The notes under the pieces were generated by a model, which made no database searches, was not told the DNA's origin, and worked only from the letters and a program-made list of their open reading frames with translations. Position numbers and translations under genes: made by a program. Shown here piece after piece: positions 1 to 8,545 of a DNA stretch of 64,000 bases (position 1 is its first letter; each line of letters starts with the position of its first letter). Origin of the DNA: Parachryseolinea silvisoli (lineage in GTDB: Bacteria; Bacteroidota; Bacteroidia; Cytophagales; Cyclobacteriaceae); NCBI RefSeq assembly GCF_021190955.1, contig NZ_JAIOAO010000005.1, positions 372,001 through 436,000 of the forward strand, written 5' to 3'.

Positions 1-307
1 ATAAATGCATCGTTTTGAAAAAACGGGGCACCTCCGTGTACACAAAATTCTCTTTGAGCAATGCAATTGTTTTTTCCATACCATCTTCTGCCACAAAATA
101 TCCAACCCCCCTTTTGTTGAAGATGATTCCTTTTTCCTGCAAGAAAATATAGGTTTTCACAACGGTATTGGGATTGACTTCAATTTCAACAGCCAGATCG
201 CGCACGGATGGAATTCGATCGAGCGCTTTCCACTTTCCGAGCAAAATATTCTCGCAGAACGTGTCAGCAATCTGTAGGTAAATAGCCTGGTCTCCTCGAA
301 ATTCCAT
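1..307 (-). CDS. GntR-family (YtrA-type) regulator, 3' end cut by window
   Basis: About 102 residues are visible, starting at 307, and the reading frame is open to the window edge. The N-terminal part is a GntR winged helix: a DQAIYLQIAD start, the IPSVRDLA helix and the NPNTVVKTY recognition helix, followed by a GVGYFV wing. The shortness of the linker after the wing and the neighbouring ABC genes match the YtrA subfamily, whose members repress their own ABC operon. The start lies one base after the stop of the upstream membrane gene, so it is the third gene of that operon. A palindrome upstream of the operon (1919-1946) is the likely binding site. The C-terminal part is outside the window. 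Confidence 0.88.
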   Translation of the reverse strand, partial: MEFRGDQAIYLQIADTFCENILLGKWKALDRIPSVRDLAVEIEVNPNTVVKTYIFLQEKGIIFNKRGVGYFVAEDGMEKTIALLKENFVYTEVPRFFKTMHL

Positions 308-308
308 G

Positions 309-1070
309 CTATACCTCTTTTTCTTTTAACCCCAGGTATGTTACAATCCAGCACAACGGTGCAAGTGTCCACCAGAATAGAAATTTAACAATTTGCCAAC
401 CGGTGTGGGCTTCGATCGAATCCAGTATTTCACAGTGTCCTGCTGTGCACTCGTGATCCACGAGAAAAGAATCTCGCATAAGAAAATAGGAGACAATACC
501 GATGATCAGAGTGAACAATACCAACACAAATATTGTCTTGGCAAAAACATAACCTTTGAAATGCGCAGCCGCCACGAGGAAAATTCCCTGCAGCACGAAG
601 TAGTATTGGATGACCGTCACTGAATATTCCCCGAAAGGCTCAAAGGGCTGGAAAGTAATAGGGCCAAACAGCAACGCGGCAATCGGATTCACGATTACAG
701 TATAGAGCCAAAAAACAAGCGTATAAAGCATAACCCAACCCACCGAAGTGAGGAGCCACATGCTTAGAAATTTTTCAAAGGTCGATGCCGGGAGAGTGAG
801 GTAGTTTGAGCGTCTTAAGGAGCTCGACAAATCCATAAATGCAAGACTACTTAATATGAAACCACCGATCATCATCGAAGCAGCATAGTTCTCATGGTGA
901 TCGTACACCAGGCGAATATCACTGACGATGATATCAAGCAATAATCCAAACAGAATAAGCATTCCCAACGTAATCACCAGCATCATTCCGATAGCTCTTC
1001 GACTGCGGAATAGTTCCAGCTTCAGCAACAACCAGAATCGCGAGGCCACAAAATAATTCTTCAATTCCAT
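309..1070 (-). CDS. ABC transporter membrane protein of the GntR operon
   Basis: A 253-residue integral membrane protein with about six hydrophobic segments (near residues 28-50, 65-85, 100-125, 155-175, 180-200 and 230-248). It has no ATP-binding motifs. It sits three bases after the ABC ATPase gene and one base before the GntR gene, so it is the natural permease partner of that ATPase. In YtrA-type systems such pairs are thought to act in export or envelope stress; no substrate can be read from this sequence. Sequence similarity to a named family was not recognised beyond the general ABC-2 type permease pattern. Confidence 0.8.
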   Translation of the reverse strand: MELKNYFVASRFWLLLKLELFRSRRAIGMMLVITLGMLILFGLLLDIIVSDIRLVYDHHENYAASMMIGGFILSSLAFMDLSSSLRRSNYLTLPASTFEKFLSMWLLTSVGWVMLYTLVFWLYTVIVNPIAALLFGPITFQPFEPFGEYSVTVIQYYFVLQGIFLVAAAHFKGYVFAKTIFVLVLFTLIIGIVSYFLMRDSFLVDHECTAGHCEILDSIEAHTGWQIVKFLFWWTLAPLCWIVTYLGLKEKEV

Positions 1071-1073
1071 ACC

Positions 1074-1910
1074 CTATGCGCTAAAAACCTCTTTGATTTT
1101 CTCCCTGCTATGGATCACCGCATTAAAAAGGATCTCAAGATTTATGTTGGTTTCCCCCCCGGCATCATTTGGCCTTACAACAGTATATCCGCCAAACGTT
1201 GGTTCTGCATAAACAATATTCTTTTTTCCATCGATCTCTTTTTCTTTCGACACTGTCAGCTTTTTCGAAATTGTTTCATAGTGTTCAAAAAAGACAACCT
1301 GTCCTTCATCGAGTATGATAATCGGATCAATCAAATTTTCCATGTCGCGAGCCTGATGTGTCGAGATAATAAATGTTCGGTTTTCATCGATTGCATTGGC
1401 AACAATTTTTCTAAACTGGCTTTTAGAAGGAATATCGAGACCATTCGTGGGCTCATCGAGTATCATTACCTTACAGTCTGTCGCCAAGCCGAATGAAAGA
1501 AGAAAGTTTTTTTTCTGGCCGTATGATAGCGTTGATAGTTTCTGATTTTTATCAAGACCGAATCCGCGCAGGTATTCGTCAAAAAGAATTTCATTGAATC
1601 GGGGATAGAACCTGCTATAGAGCATTTGATATTCACGCAGCGAGCTCGAGGGTAGAAAAAATTCCTCGTTAACGATGAAGATTTCACGGAGAAAATCGGG
1701 ATATCGCTGTTTCGCCTTGAAGCCCAAAACCTCTATGTTTCCTTTTGCCGGAAAGAGAAGACCCGCTATGAGCTTTAGAAGTGTTGATTTTCCCGCCCCG
1801 TTTTTTCCCAGTAAACCGTAGATATTGCCACCGGAAAGAGAAAGATCCAGGCTGTCAAACACGTCCCGCTTTTCAGGATAAGAAAACGCAATCTTGTCTA
1901 TTGTTATCAT
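1074..1910 (-). CDS. ABC transporter ATP-binding protein
   Basis: A 278-residue ATPase. It shows a Walker A motif GLLGKNGAGKST near residue 33, an ABC signature LSYGQKK near 128, Walker B VMILDEPTNGLD near 150 and an H-loop in STHQARD near 184. The last 80 residues form an accessory domain without a recognised family. It is the first gene of the operon ATPase-permease-GntR, with gaps of only 1-3 bases. Upstream lies a TAnnTTTG promoter box and an 8+8 bp palindrome, so repression by the downstream GntR protein is likely. This arrangement matches YtrB/YtrA-type modules of Bacteroidota and Firmicutes. Confidence 0.9.
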   Translation of the reverse strand: MITIDKIAFSYPEKRDVFDSLDLSLSGGNIYGLLGKNGAGKSTLLKLIAGLLFPAKGNIEVLGFKAKQRYPDFLREIFIVNEEFFLPSSSLREYQMLYSRFYPRFNEILFDEYLRGFGLDKNQKLSTLSYGQKKNFLLSFGLATDCKVMILDEPTNGLDIPSKSQFRKIVANAIDENRTFIISTHQARDMENLIDPIIILDEGQVVFFEHYETISKKLTVSKEKEIDGKKNIVYAEPTFGGYTVVRPNDAGGETNINLEILFNAVIHSREKIKEVFSA

Positions 1911-1918
1911 GCCGTGTC

Positions 1919-1946
1919 GTAGTGTACTATGTTGCTAATACACTAC
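1919..1946. promoter_or_regulatory. Palindromic operator of the GntR/ABC operon
   Basis: Perfect inverted repeat GTAGTGTA (1919-1926) and TACACTAC (1939-1946) separated by 12 bases, lying directly between the -7 box and the first start codon. YtrA-type GntR proteins bind such spaced palindromes, and the operon itself encodes one. Binding by this GntR protein is inferred. Confidence 0.65.
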
Positions 1947-1953
1947 AAACATA
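1946..1953 (-). promoter_or_regulatory. Bacteroidota-type -7 box of the GntR/ABC operon
   Basis: On the minus strand the bases read TATGTTTG, an exact match to the TAnnTTTG element used by the primary sigma factor of Bacteroidota. It touches the operator palindrome, so a bound repressor would cover the transcription start. No clear -33 TTG was seen. Confidence 0.55.
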
Positions 1954-2030
1954 ACGGGATTTTGCCGATTTGGTTGTCGCGGCTTTAAATTTTCCTTAAC
2001 TAATTGTCTTCCATTGCATTACCTAAGCCT

Positions 2031-2044
2031 GTGATGTAAATCAC
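2031..2044. promoter_or_regulatory. Candidate Crp/Fnr-type box or hairpin
   Basis: GTGAT-GTAA-ATCAC matches the TGAT-N4-ATCA core of Fnr/Nnr sites. With flanking CCTG and CAGG it can also fold as a hairpin (one bulged base) after the stop of the upstream minus-strand gene. It lies about 88 bp upstream of the ABC operon -7 box, which is not a classical activator position. Confidence 0.35.
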
Positions 2045-2130
2045 CAGGGAATTTAGTGATCCAAATGAGTTGAATAGGTATAACCCAATAGATCAGCAGG
2101 GGGATAAATCAGCTGAAGTGCCGGCGTGGA

Positions 2131-3069
2131 TCATATCTCGCCGATTTTTTGAAGATGGCCTGTGGGGGTAATCAGCATCAATTTTGACTTCGCTTCCGGC
2201 ACGGTGTATTTCAAACTCATTTGATACGTCAATTGTACCGTCGGCTCGGACACTACCGGATTGACAACCACATCGTATGGGCTGTACGGCACCGCTTCGT
2301 AGTATTTGGACGGTGACGGTTCTACGGAATGAAACTTTCCACTCTCGATGTCATCTTTTTTCATCGCGCTCAGCGAGGGCCTTGATACGGAGCTATAGCT
2401 TCCGTAGCGCGTTTGAGGGAGGACTGTCGCGAAGTCGTCATCAAATACCTTTCGCAGTGTATCCAACCTTATGCCCATGCTTTCGAGATATTTTATGCGG
2501 ACTTTCATCGTCTCCACGCATTGTGTGCGGAGTTGCTCGTAGTGCTTCTTTACATTACTGAGAAAGTAATCCACTTTCACGAGATCGTAGATCTCTGCCT
2601 GGGCAGCGGCTGTCACAATCATATTCAGATCGGACGCGGTGTGATAGGTTATCGTCACGTTTTTTTGCAGTTCGAATCCGTCGGGGACTTCGTTGTAAGT
2701 CCTGCTGAAGACCCTTTTTAACACGCGGATGTCGTATTTGGGTACCAGGGAGATCATATCGGTGTGAACGACCAACGTATCGCGTTGCTGCCGGCGCAAG
2801 GCGGCCCGGAAGCGGTTGATGCGCAAGGTCATGAGTGAATCGACACTGGCGGCGGTCTCCCCTACCTGGGTTACATTAAAGAATGCAACGAAGGTATCGG
2901 CTTTGGCGTTGAGCAGACCGCTAATGGTGAGTGTGATCTGGCCGTCACTGATCACGGCCTGAGGCCGATGCTCCTCCGGTGCCGTCTGATGATAGCGACT
3001 ATTTCCAGAAACCTGAGAGAACAGCGCGGTGCTCGTGCAGATCAGAAGAACGAATAGCATATACTTCAT
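2131..3069 (-). CDS. Exported SIMPL/DUF541-like protein
   Basis: A 312-residue protein with a cleavable signal peptide (MKYMLFVLLICTSTALFSQ). The middle part follows the pattern of SIMPL (DUF541) domains: early beta-strands, a tyrosine-rich segment with a KNVTITYHTASDLNMIV strand near residue 140, then a helix rich in charged residues with a VETMKVRIKYLESMGI segment near 187. SIMPL proteins are periplasmic or membrane-attached and of poorly known function. The C-terminal 100 residues have no recognised domain. The gene stands alone between an unrelated cyclase gene and the GntR/ABC operon. The family call is an inference from pattern and could be wrong. Confidence 0.55.
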   Translation of the reverse strand: MKYMLFVLLICTSTALFSQVSGNSRYHQTAPEEHRPQAVISDGQITLTISGLLNAKADTFVAFFNVTQVGETAASVDSLMTLRINRFRAALRRQQRDTLVVHTDMISLVPKYDIRVLKRVFSRTYNEVPDGFELQKNVTITYHTASDLNMIVTAAAQAEIYDLVKVDYFLSNVKKHYEQLRTQCVETMKVRIKYLESMGIRLDTLRKVFDDDFATVLPQTRYGSYSSVSRPSLSAMKKDDIESGKFHSVEPSPSKYYEAVPYSPYDVVVNPVVSEPTVQLTYQMSLKYTVPEAKSKLMLITPTGHLQKIGEI

Positions 3070-3182
3070 AGCAGTTGAATTTGATAGAGTTCAATACTAT
3101 GAAATGATTAAAGCAATTGCAGCCTGGACTTAGTGAACCCTCCATTTGACTGAGTGAGCACGGTCGGAAAGATGGGCAGGCT

Positions 3183-5099
3183 TCACCCACGTACCCTCTT
3201 CATCAATGCTTCGTACCGTGGATCGACTCTCAATTCTTTGAAAGCGGGGTACTCCAGATATAACGCTGGTGTCGAGGTTCTTTTCTTTAAACTTTCCTCG
3301 ATATAGTAAAAAGCCTTATCAAAGTCACCCAGGCCATACCAAATTCCTGCAAGATCGTTATCTAACACTACGCCGGGTTCTTCCCGTTGACGTTGTTCTA
3401 TTTTGCGAATGCATTCCAATGCTTTTTCACGCTCCCCTAATTTCCCGTATGCGTAACCTACCCCCATCAATCCTTTTAATGGATGGTTTGTGAGGCGATG
3501 TGTTTCTAAAAACAACGGTAGCGCTTTTGCCCATTCGCCTTTCATGCCGGTGCTCCATGCTTTTAATTCGATACTGATGCGCATGGCAGGATCCATGGTC
3601 AGGAGTTTATCGGCCTGAAGAATCGCATCATCATACCGTTCATTCATAACGTAGATATTTCCCAGGTGGTGCGTAATAAACGGTGAGAGTGGATCAAGTT
3701 TGGTGGCTTCTTCCATCACTACGATGGCTTTCTCTTTCTTGCCTACAATAACATAGTAGTAGGCCAGCGATTGATATGCGTTTGTCGCCGTAGGATTAAG
3801 GTGTATGGCTTTTTGTAAGGCATCGTGTGCTTTTTCCCATCTCCACTCATAATACAAATACGCTGCAGCCTTCGCAATGTAGCCTTCGGCAATAGTAGCA
3901 TCCAGGTGCAGGGCTATGTCTGCATGTTTATGAACAAGCTCAAATGCCTTTTGGGGCAACATCTGTCCCGTAGAACCCAGGTGTGTATAGGCACGGGCAA
4001 TCATTGCGTGTGCTTGCGCATAAGAAGGTTCGAGCGTTAGGGCATTTTCAAAATATACAATGGCCTGCCGGGTATCCGCTGGCGTTATTTTATTGAAAGC
4101 ATGAAGGCCTTTAAGATAGAGGGTATACGCTTCAATATTTTTAGTGCCGGTCCTGGACGGGCTTTCAGCGTGATCCGGTGACAAATTCTCCCGGAGCCTA
4201 TTGGCAATGATGTTGCTGATCTCATCCTGTATTTCAAAAATATCTGTGAGATTGCGATCATAGTTCTCACTCCAAATATGATAGCCATCGGCGGCATTAA
4301 TTAACTGCGCCGTTATACGCAGGCGATTTCCCGATTTCCGAACACTTCCTTCCAGTATTTTGTCAACATTCAATTGAACACCGATATCCCGTACGTCGAT
4401 GCTTTTTCCTTTGAAAGCGAAAACAGAAGTTCGCGAAGTCACCTGGATATTGTCTATTTTCGTAAGCGTGTTCAGTATCTCTTCTGTAATTCCATCGCTG
4501 AAGTATTCATTGTCGGGGTCAGCGCTCATATTGACAAAAGGAAGAACGGCAACACGGTTTACGGGCGTCTTCGTCTTTCCTTTTAATGCTGCCCGCGATG
4601 GAACAACAATGCCATCATTCGTAATGGCAAAAACGCAAATCGCTTCTTTTACGTTTTTGAATTCGAAGAAACCCAATTCCAACGTAGTGATATCGTCCTG
4701 GTTTTTAATTTCTTCATATACCTTGCCGGAAATAAGAACGCTGCCTGGTGTAGCGGCCGATTCGATGCGCGACGCTATATTCACGCCATCGCCATAGATG
4801 GATTCGTCTTCCACGCTCACATCACCAATGTGTATGCCGATGCGGACCTCAACACGAGGTTCTTCTTGTAATTGCGTTTGTATTTTTATGCCACAGGATA
4901 CAGCCTGACGGGCGCTGTTGAAAATGACCAGTGAGCCATCGCCATAGTTCTGGAGTATTTTTCCTTCGAAGGTTTGAACGGCGCCTGTCAATATGTCTTT
5001 AAATCGTTTCCGCTTCAACCGGGCAAGTTGTTCGTTTTCCTGCATGATGGCCGTGTACCCGGTAATGTCTGCAAATAGAATGGCTGCCAGTTGACGCAT
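3183..5099 (-). CDS. Class III adenylate cyclase-like protein with TolB-like and TPR domains
   Basis: I start the protein at 5099 (638 residues) because MRQLAAILFADITGYT is the usual first line of this family; the frame is open 32 codons further upstream. Residues 1-170 are a class III nucleotide cyclase domain with metal-binding Asp residues in FADITGY and YGDGSLVIF and the transition-state Asn and Arg in NIASRIE. Residues 190-330 match the TolB-like/FlgO N-terminal domain (FSDGITEEILNTL, KILEGSVRKSG). Residues 340-638 are TPR repeats. There is no membrane segment, so it is probably cytosolic. Such proteins are common in Bacteroidota and rhizobia; ligand and output are unknown. Activity as a cyclase is likely because the catalytic residues are present. 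Confidence 0.88.
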   Translation of the reverse strand: MRQLAAILFADITGYTAIMQENEQLARLKRKRFKDILTGAVQTFEGKILQNYGDGSLVIFNSARQAVSCGIKIQTQLQEEPRVEVRIGIHIGDVSVEDESIYGDGVNIASRIESAATPGSVLISGKVYEEIKNQDDITTLELGFFEFKNVKEAICVFAITNDGIVVPSRAALKGKTKTPVNRVAVLPFVNMSADPDNEYFSDGITEEILNTLTKIDNIQVTSRTSVFAFKGKSIDVRDIGVQLNVDKILEGSVRKSGNRLRITAQLINAADGYHIWSENYDRNLTDIFEIQDEISNIIANRLRENLSPDHAESPSRTGTKNIEAYTLYLKGLHAFNKITPADTRQAIVYFENALTLEPSYAQAHAMIARAYTHLGSTGQMLPQKAFELVHKHADIALHLDATIAEGYIAKAAAYLYYEWRWEKAHDALQKAIHLNPTATNAYQSLAYYYVIVGKKEKAIVVMEEATKLDPLSPFITHHLGNIYVMNERYDDAILQADKLLTMDPAMRISIELKAWSTGMKGEWAKALPLFLETHRLTNHPLKGLMGVGYAYGKLGEREKALECIRKIEQRQREEPGVVLDNDLAGIWYGLGDFDKAFYYIEESLKKRTSTPALYLEYPAFKELRVDPRYEALMKRVRG

Positions 5100-5303
5100 G
5101 GCCAAAAATACATAAAATTGCGCAGAGGTTTTAACGATCGCCATCGACACGAGTCCAGCCAGTGAGTGCGTCATCGGAGAGCTCAACGAGCTCATAGCGT
5201 GGCGGCGTGGTCAGCCTGTGATCCTCCGGCGAGCGGCATTCGCCTCTACGAGTTTGCATGTTGCGATGCCTATGCGCTTCCGCAGGTTCCATAATGTCGA
5301 CGC

Positions 5304-7889
5304 TTATTCCGATCTCAACTGATCGACGGGATTCGCTAACGCTGCTTTGATGGTTTGAAAGCTCACCGTCAATAATGCAAAGCCCACGGCTATCACGAGC
5401 GACAACACAAAAGCCCACGCGTTATCGAACAATTCAATGCGATTGGCGAAGCCCTGAAGCCACTGGTCCAACGCATAGTAGGCAATCGGCCAGGCGATCA
5501 ATCCGGCGATCAGCACCAGCTTGATGAAGTCGTTTGATAAGATCGCCGCCAGGTGAACGATCGTTGCCCCCAGGATTTTCCGAATACTAACTTCCTTCGC
5601 GCGTTGCGTCACGACGAAGGCAATCAAACCAAACAAACCAATACACCCAATGGAAATAGCGACGACTGAAAACGATGTCAGCAGCCGCGACATCTTCGTC
5701 TCCTCCTTGTAAAAGGTCGCAAGCTGGTCATCCAGGAAGGCGTATGTAAAGTAATTTCCAGGGAAAGCTTCCCGCCAGTGTTTCTCGATGGCAGCAATAG
5801 TTTCTGCAGCATGACTCATGTCGATTTTAACAGAACCCTTGGCAAAGTAGCCTGTGCTGGTAAGGATGACGGGATGCAGCCCCTCATGCAGCGTTACGGT
5901 CTGAAAATCACGTACAACGCCGATGATCGTCGCTTCTGTGGACCAGTACGTAATTTTCTCGCCGATGGCTTCCTGTGGATCATCCATTCCGATTTCGTGT
6001 ACGAGTGATTCATTTACGATTACATATTTCCCCGATTGATCAGGGATGTCAAGGGTGCCGGCCAGCCGCTCGATCTCAAACATGCGCAGATATGTGGAGT
6101 CTATATATTTAATTTCAGCTGACCGCTCTTCGCCCATAAACGAGGAGTGCTTCAGGTTCGCCCACCATTTGTTGATGGTAGCCGAAGGAGTGTTTAGCGA
6201 AAAGCTGACATCTTCCACCGTGGCCTGTGTCAATAAACTATTTTTTAGGGAAGAAAGTACGGACGCCCGGGAATCAGGAAGATCAAAAGTCACCACGGCG
6301 TCCTTGTTAAATCCAAGTGGCTTTGACAGGAAGTGGTCGGTCTGACGGATGACAATAATCGAACCTATAACAAGTACCTGCGAGATAAAGAATTGAAACG
6401 TGATCAGCCCTTTGCGAACGAATAACCCGGTCGTTCCATGGAAAGCTGATCCCTTTAAAGCCGTGACCGGGCGGTAACCCGACAGTATGAACGCGGGATA
6501 AAATCCTGACAAGAAGGTGACGCCAACCACTACCATAGAAAGGAATACGAAAGTGTCCCGGTCGAGCAGCGCATCAGAACTTAACGGAATTCCAAACAGA
6601 GGCTCAGAAAAGCGTATCATCTGACTGCAAACGAGCATGGCGAATGATACGGAAGCGCCGGTTATGAGCAACGTCTCGATCAGAAACTGTACCACGAGAC
6701 TTCTTCGCGTACTTCCCAATGTCTTGCGCACTCCAACCTCACGGGCGCGCCGGATCGCTTGCGCGCTGGCCAGGTTTATGAAGTTGATACAGGCAATGAT
6801 TAATACAACCAATCCGATAATGCCCAAGGTGTGGATGGTGGTGCGAGAGATTACGCGCTGATTGAAATTGCCGATATTAAAATGAATATCGGCAAGCGGT
6901 TGGGTAAAAAAGGCGGTCGTCTTTTGTTGTTCCTTGTCGAGTGTTCGCTCTATCATTTGCTTCAACCCGGGGTCGATGGCCGCGGCATCAGCACCTTCTC
7001 GGAGAGAAAAATAGGTTTGCATGAATGAGTTCGTACCGGCGTCGAGATTTTCAGTAAGACCCGAGTCGGCTCTATTCTCCAACGTAGCAAACGATAGCGC
7101 GATCCGGATGGGAAAATCTGTATTCACGGGAGGATCTGCCACAATACCTGTGATGGTGAAATCAGAGCCGTTGTTAACGCTAAGCACTTTCCCCATCGCA
7201 TCTCCCTTAAAATATTTCTCCGCAATAGATTGAGTGACCACCGCATGCCGGGGTTGAGCAAGCGACCCCGGGGTACCGTGTATCCATTGAAAATCGATCA
7301 TCCGGAAAAACTCGGGTTGAACAAGATATGTATTGGTTTCGCGAAACAACTCATTATTCATCTCCACATTGGATTGCTCGGGATTCAGTTTCAAAACAAT
7401 GGCCACCTGCTCCATTTCCGGAAAGTTCGTTCGAAGCGCTGCCGCGAGCCCATAGGGCGTTCCCGTATCGGCGTCAGCCGGATCTCCTTTGTTCACGCGA
7501 TAAATGCGATCGGCCTTCGCGTGGTAGCGATCATAGCTTAGCTCGTAGCTAACGATAAGATAAATGAACAATGCACAGGCAATACCCAATACCAGGCCCG
7601 CCACGTTGATCGCTGTAAGTCCCTTATGGCGCGAAACATTACGCAACGCTACCTTCACATAATTTCTGTACATACCGTATGGGTGAGGTTGATAATAATT
7701 TTTAAAGGACTTCATGAACATGGGACGAAAATGTCTCAAAACACTCCAGGTGAAAAACCAGTTTGCCCTCCGCGAAGAAATCGCATACTGTTTCAGGAAG
7801 ATTTCCGCCAGGTCACCTTCGATCTCATCGATATACTCTTCCCGGCAAAACCAGCGAAGAAAACGAAGTGCTCGTTTTGGGGGCTGCAT
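5304..7889 (-). CDS. FtsX/MacB-type ABC permease with N-terminal prefix domain
   Basis: An 861-residue permease. Residues 1-65 are the cytosolic prefix domain found in Bacteroidota permeases (CREEYIDEIEGDLAEIF). A first transmembrane helix (about 95-115) is followed by a MacB-like periplasmic domain, three helices with the FtsX motif RAREVGVRKTLGSTR (about 383), a second periplasmic domain, and three C-terminal helices with RAKEVSIRKILGA (about 768). The protein ends in NPVDQLRSE, as usual for the family. Such permeases work with a separate ATPase, which is not adjacent here. They are often PadR-controlled; a palindrome sits over the promoter but no PadR gene is in the window. The 204 bases after its stop, up to the cyclase gene, hold no gene. 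Confidence 0.93.
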   Translation of the reverse strand: MQPPKRALRFLRWFCREEYIDEIEGDLAEIFLKQYAISSRRANWFFTWSVLRHFRPMFMKSFKNYYQPHPYGMYRNYVKVALRNVSRHKGLTAINVAGLVLGIACALFIYLIVSYELSYDRYHAKADRIYRVNKGDPADADTGTPYGLAAALRTNFPEMEQVAIVLKLNPEQSNVEMNNELFRETNTYLVQPEFFRMIDFQWIHGTPGSLAQPRHAVVTQSIAEKYFKGDAMGKVLSVNNGSDFTITGIVADPPVNTDFPIRIALSFATLENRADSGLTENLDAGTNSFMQTYFSLREGADAAAIDPGLKQMIERTLDKEQQKTTAFFTQPLADIHFNIGNFNQRVISRTTIHTLGIIGLVVLIIACINFINLASAQAIRRAREVGVRKTLGSTRRSLVVQFLIETLLITGASVSFAMLVCSQMIRFSEPLFGIPLSSDALLDRDTFVFLSMVVVGVTFLSGFYPAFILSGYRPVTALKGSAFHGTTGLFVRKGLITFQFFISQVLVIGSIIVIRQTDHFLSKPLGFNKDAVVTFDLPDSRASVLSSLKNSLLTQATVEDVSFSLNTPSATINKWWANLKHSSFMGEERSAEIKYIDSTYLRMFEIERLAGTLDIPDQSGKYVIVNESLVHEIGMDDPQEAIGEKITYWSTEATIIGVVRDFQTVTLHEGLHPVILTSTGYFAKGSVKIDMSHAAETIAAIEKHWREAFPGNYFTYAFLDDQLATFYKEETKMSRLLTSFSVVAISIGCIGLFGLIAFVVTQRAKEVSIRKILGATIVHLAAILSNDFIKLVLIAGLIAWPIAYYALDQWLQGFANRIELFDNAWAFVLSLVIAVGFALLTVSFQTIKAALANPVDQLRSE

Positions 7890-7911
7890 CTCGAATAGTA
7901 TTTCGGCTTTT

Positions 7912-7965
7912 ATTTACTTAACAAACGTAAATATAATCGATTAGTTTCATTTTTGCTAAGTAAAT
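7912..7965. promoter_or_regulatory. Promoter and palindrome upstream of the FtsX-type permease
   Basis: An inverted repeat ATTTACTTA (7912-7920) and TAAGTAAAT (7957-7965), nine perfect bases per arm with a 36-base spacer, encloses a minus-strand TACGTTTG box (7922-7929), an exact TAnnTTTG match. The whole unit lies just before the permease start. ACTTA/TAAGT half-sites are plausible for a PadR-like repressor. Confidence 0.55.
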
Positions 7966-7995
7966 GGCATTTTTTGAAGCGCCAGGACAAATTGA

Positions 7996-8475
7996 CTAAA
8001 GCGCGAGTAAACCTTCTAAGTCCAAACTTTTGCTGTACATGGTTATTTTGCCGTTGTTATCGTACCATTCTTCCCGGGGACGGTCCCAGTACAGTTCAAC
8101 TCCGTTCTTGTCGGGATCGTCGAGGTAAATGGCTTCTGATACGCCATGGTCTGATGCCCCTGTTATAGGGTATTTTGCCTGTATCAGGCGGCGTAAAATA
8201 GCCGCGAGATCTTTTCTCTCAGGATAAAGAATGGCTGTATGATATAACCCGGGAGCGCGTACGGGCGCCGGGCCGCTATCTTTACTGTGCCAGGTATTTA
8301 AACCTATATGATGATGATATCCTCCTGCTGATATGAAGGCAGCCTGATCGCCATAGGTGTTCATCAGCTCAAAGCCTAATAAACCGCAGTAAAACTCAAG
8401 CGAGCGTTGCAAATTGCTTACTTTTAAATGTACGTGACCGATGCCGGTTTGAGCGGGTATGATGTAGTTGTCCAT
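7996..8475 (-). CDS. VOC-superfamily dioxygenase/glyoxalase-like protein
   Basis: A 159-residue protein of the vicinal oxygen chelate fold, resembling the CatE-type catechol-2,3-dioxygenase-like group. Candidate metal ligands are in GIGHVHLKV near residue 14-16, His79 in LYHTA and Glu127 in GVELYW. A YHHHIGLNTW segment near 53 is also typical of the CatE-like proteins. It lies 70 bases after the pirin gene on the same strand, so the two may be co-transcribed; both are mononuclear-iron cupin/VOC enzymes often tied to aromatic or quinone metabolism. The substrate is not known. Length is that of a shortened (single-module pair) member. Confidence 0.85.
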   Translation of the reverse strand: MDNYIIPAQTGIGHVHLKVSNLQRSLEFYCGLLGFELMNTYGDQAAFISAGGYHHHIGLNTWHSKDSGPAPVRAPGLYHTAILYPERKDLAAILRRLIQAKYPITGASDHGVSEAIYLDDPDKNGVELYWDRPREEWYDNNGKITMYSKSLDLEGLLAL

Positions 8476-8545
8476 GAGTCAAAATAAGTAGTGAGTTCTT
8501 TTTCGGTTTGATCAGCTTTGTAGAAAAACCTGTATCGGCGCCGGC

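Noticed and set aside
5103-5110. Exact TATTTTTG box on the minus strand directly before the cyclase start
   Set aside because: It would place the transcription start on the start codon and make a leaderless mRNA. One short match in AT-rich DNA is not enough to claim that.
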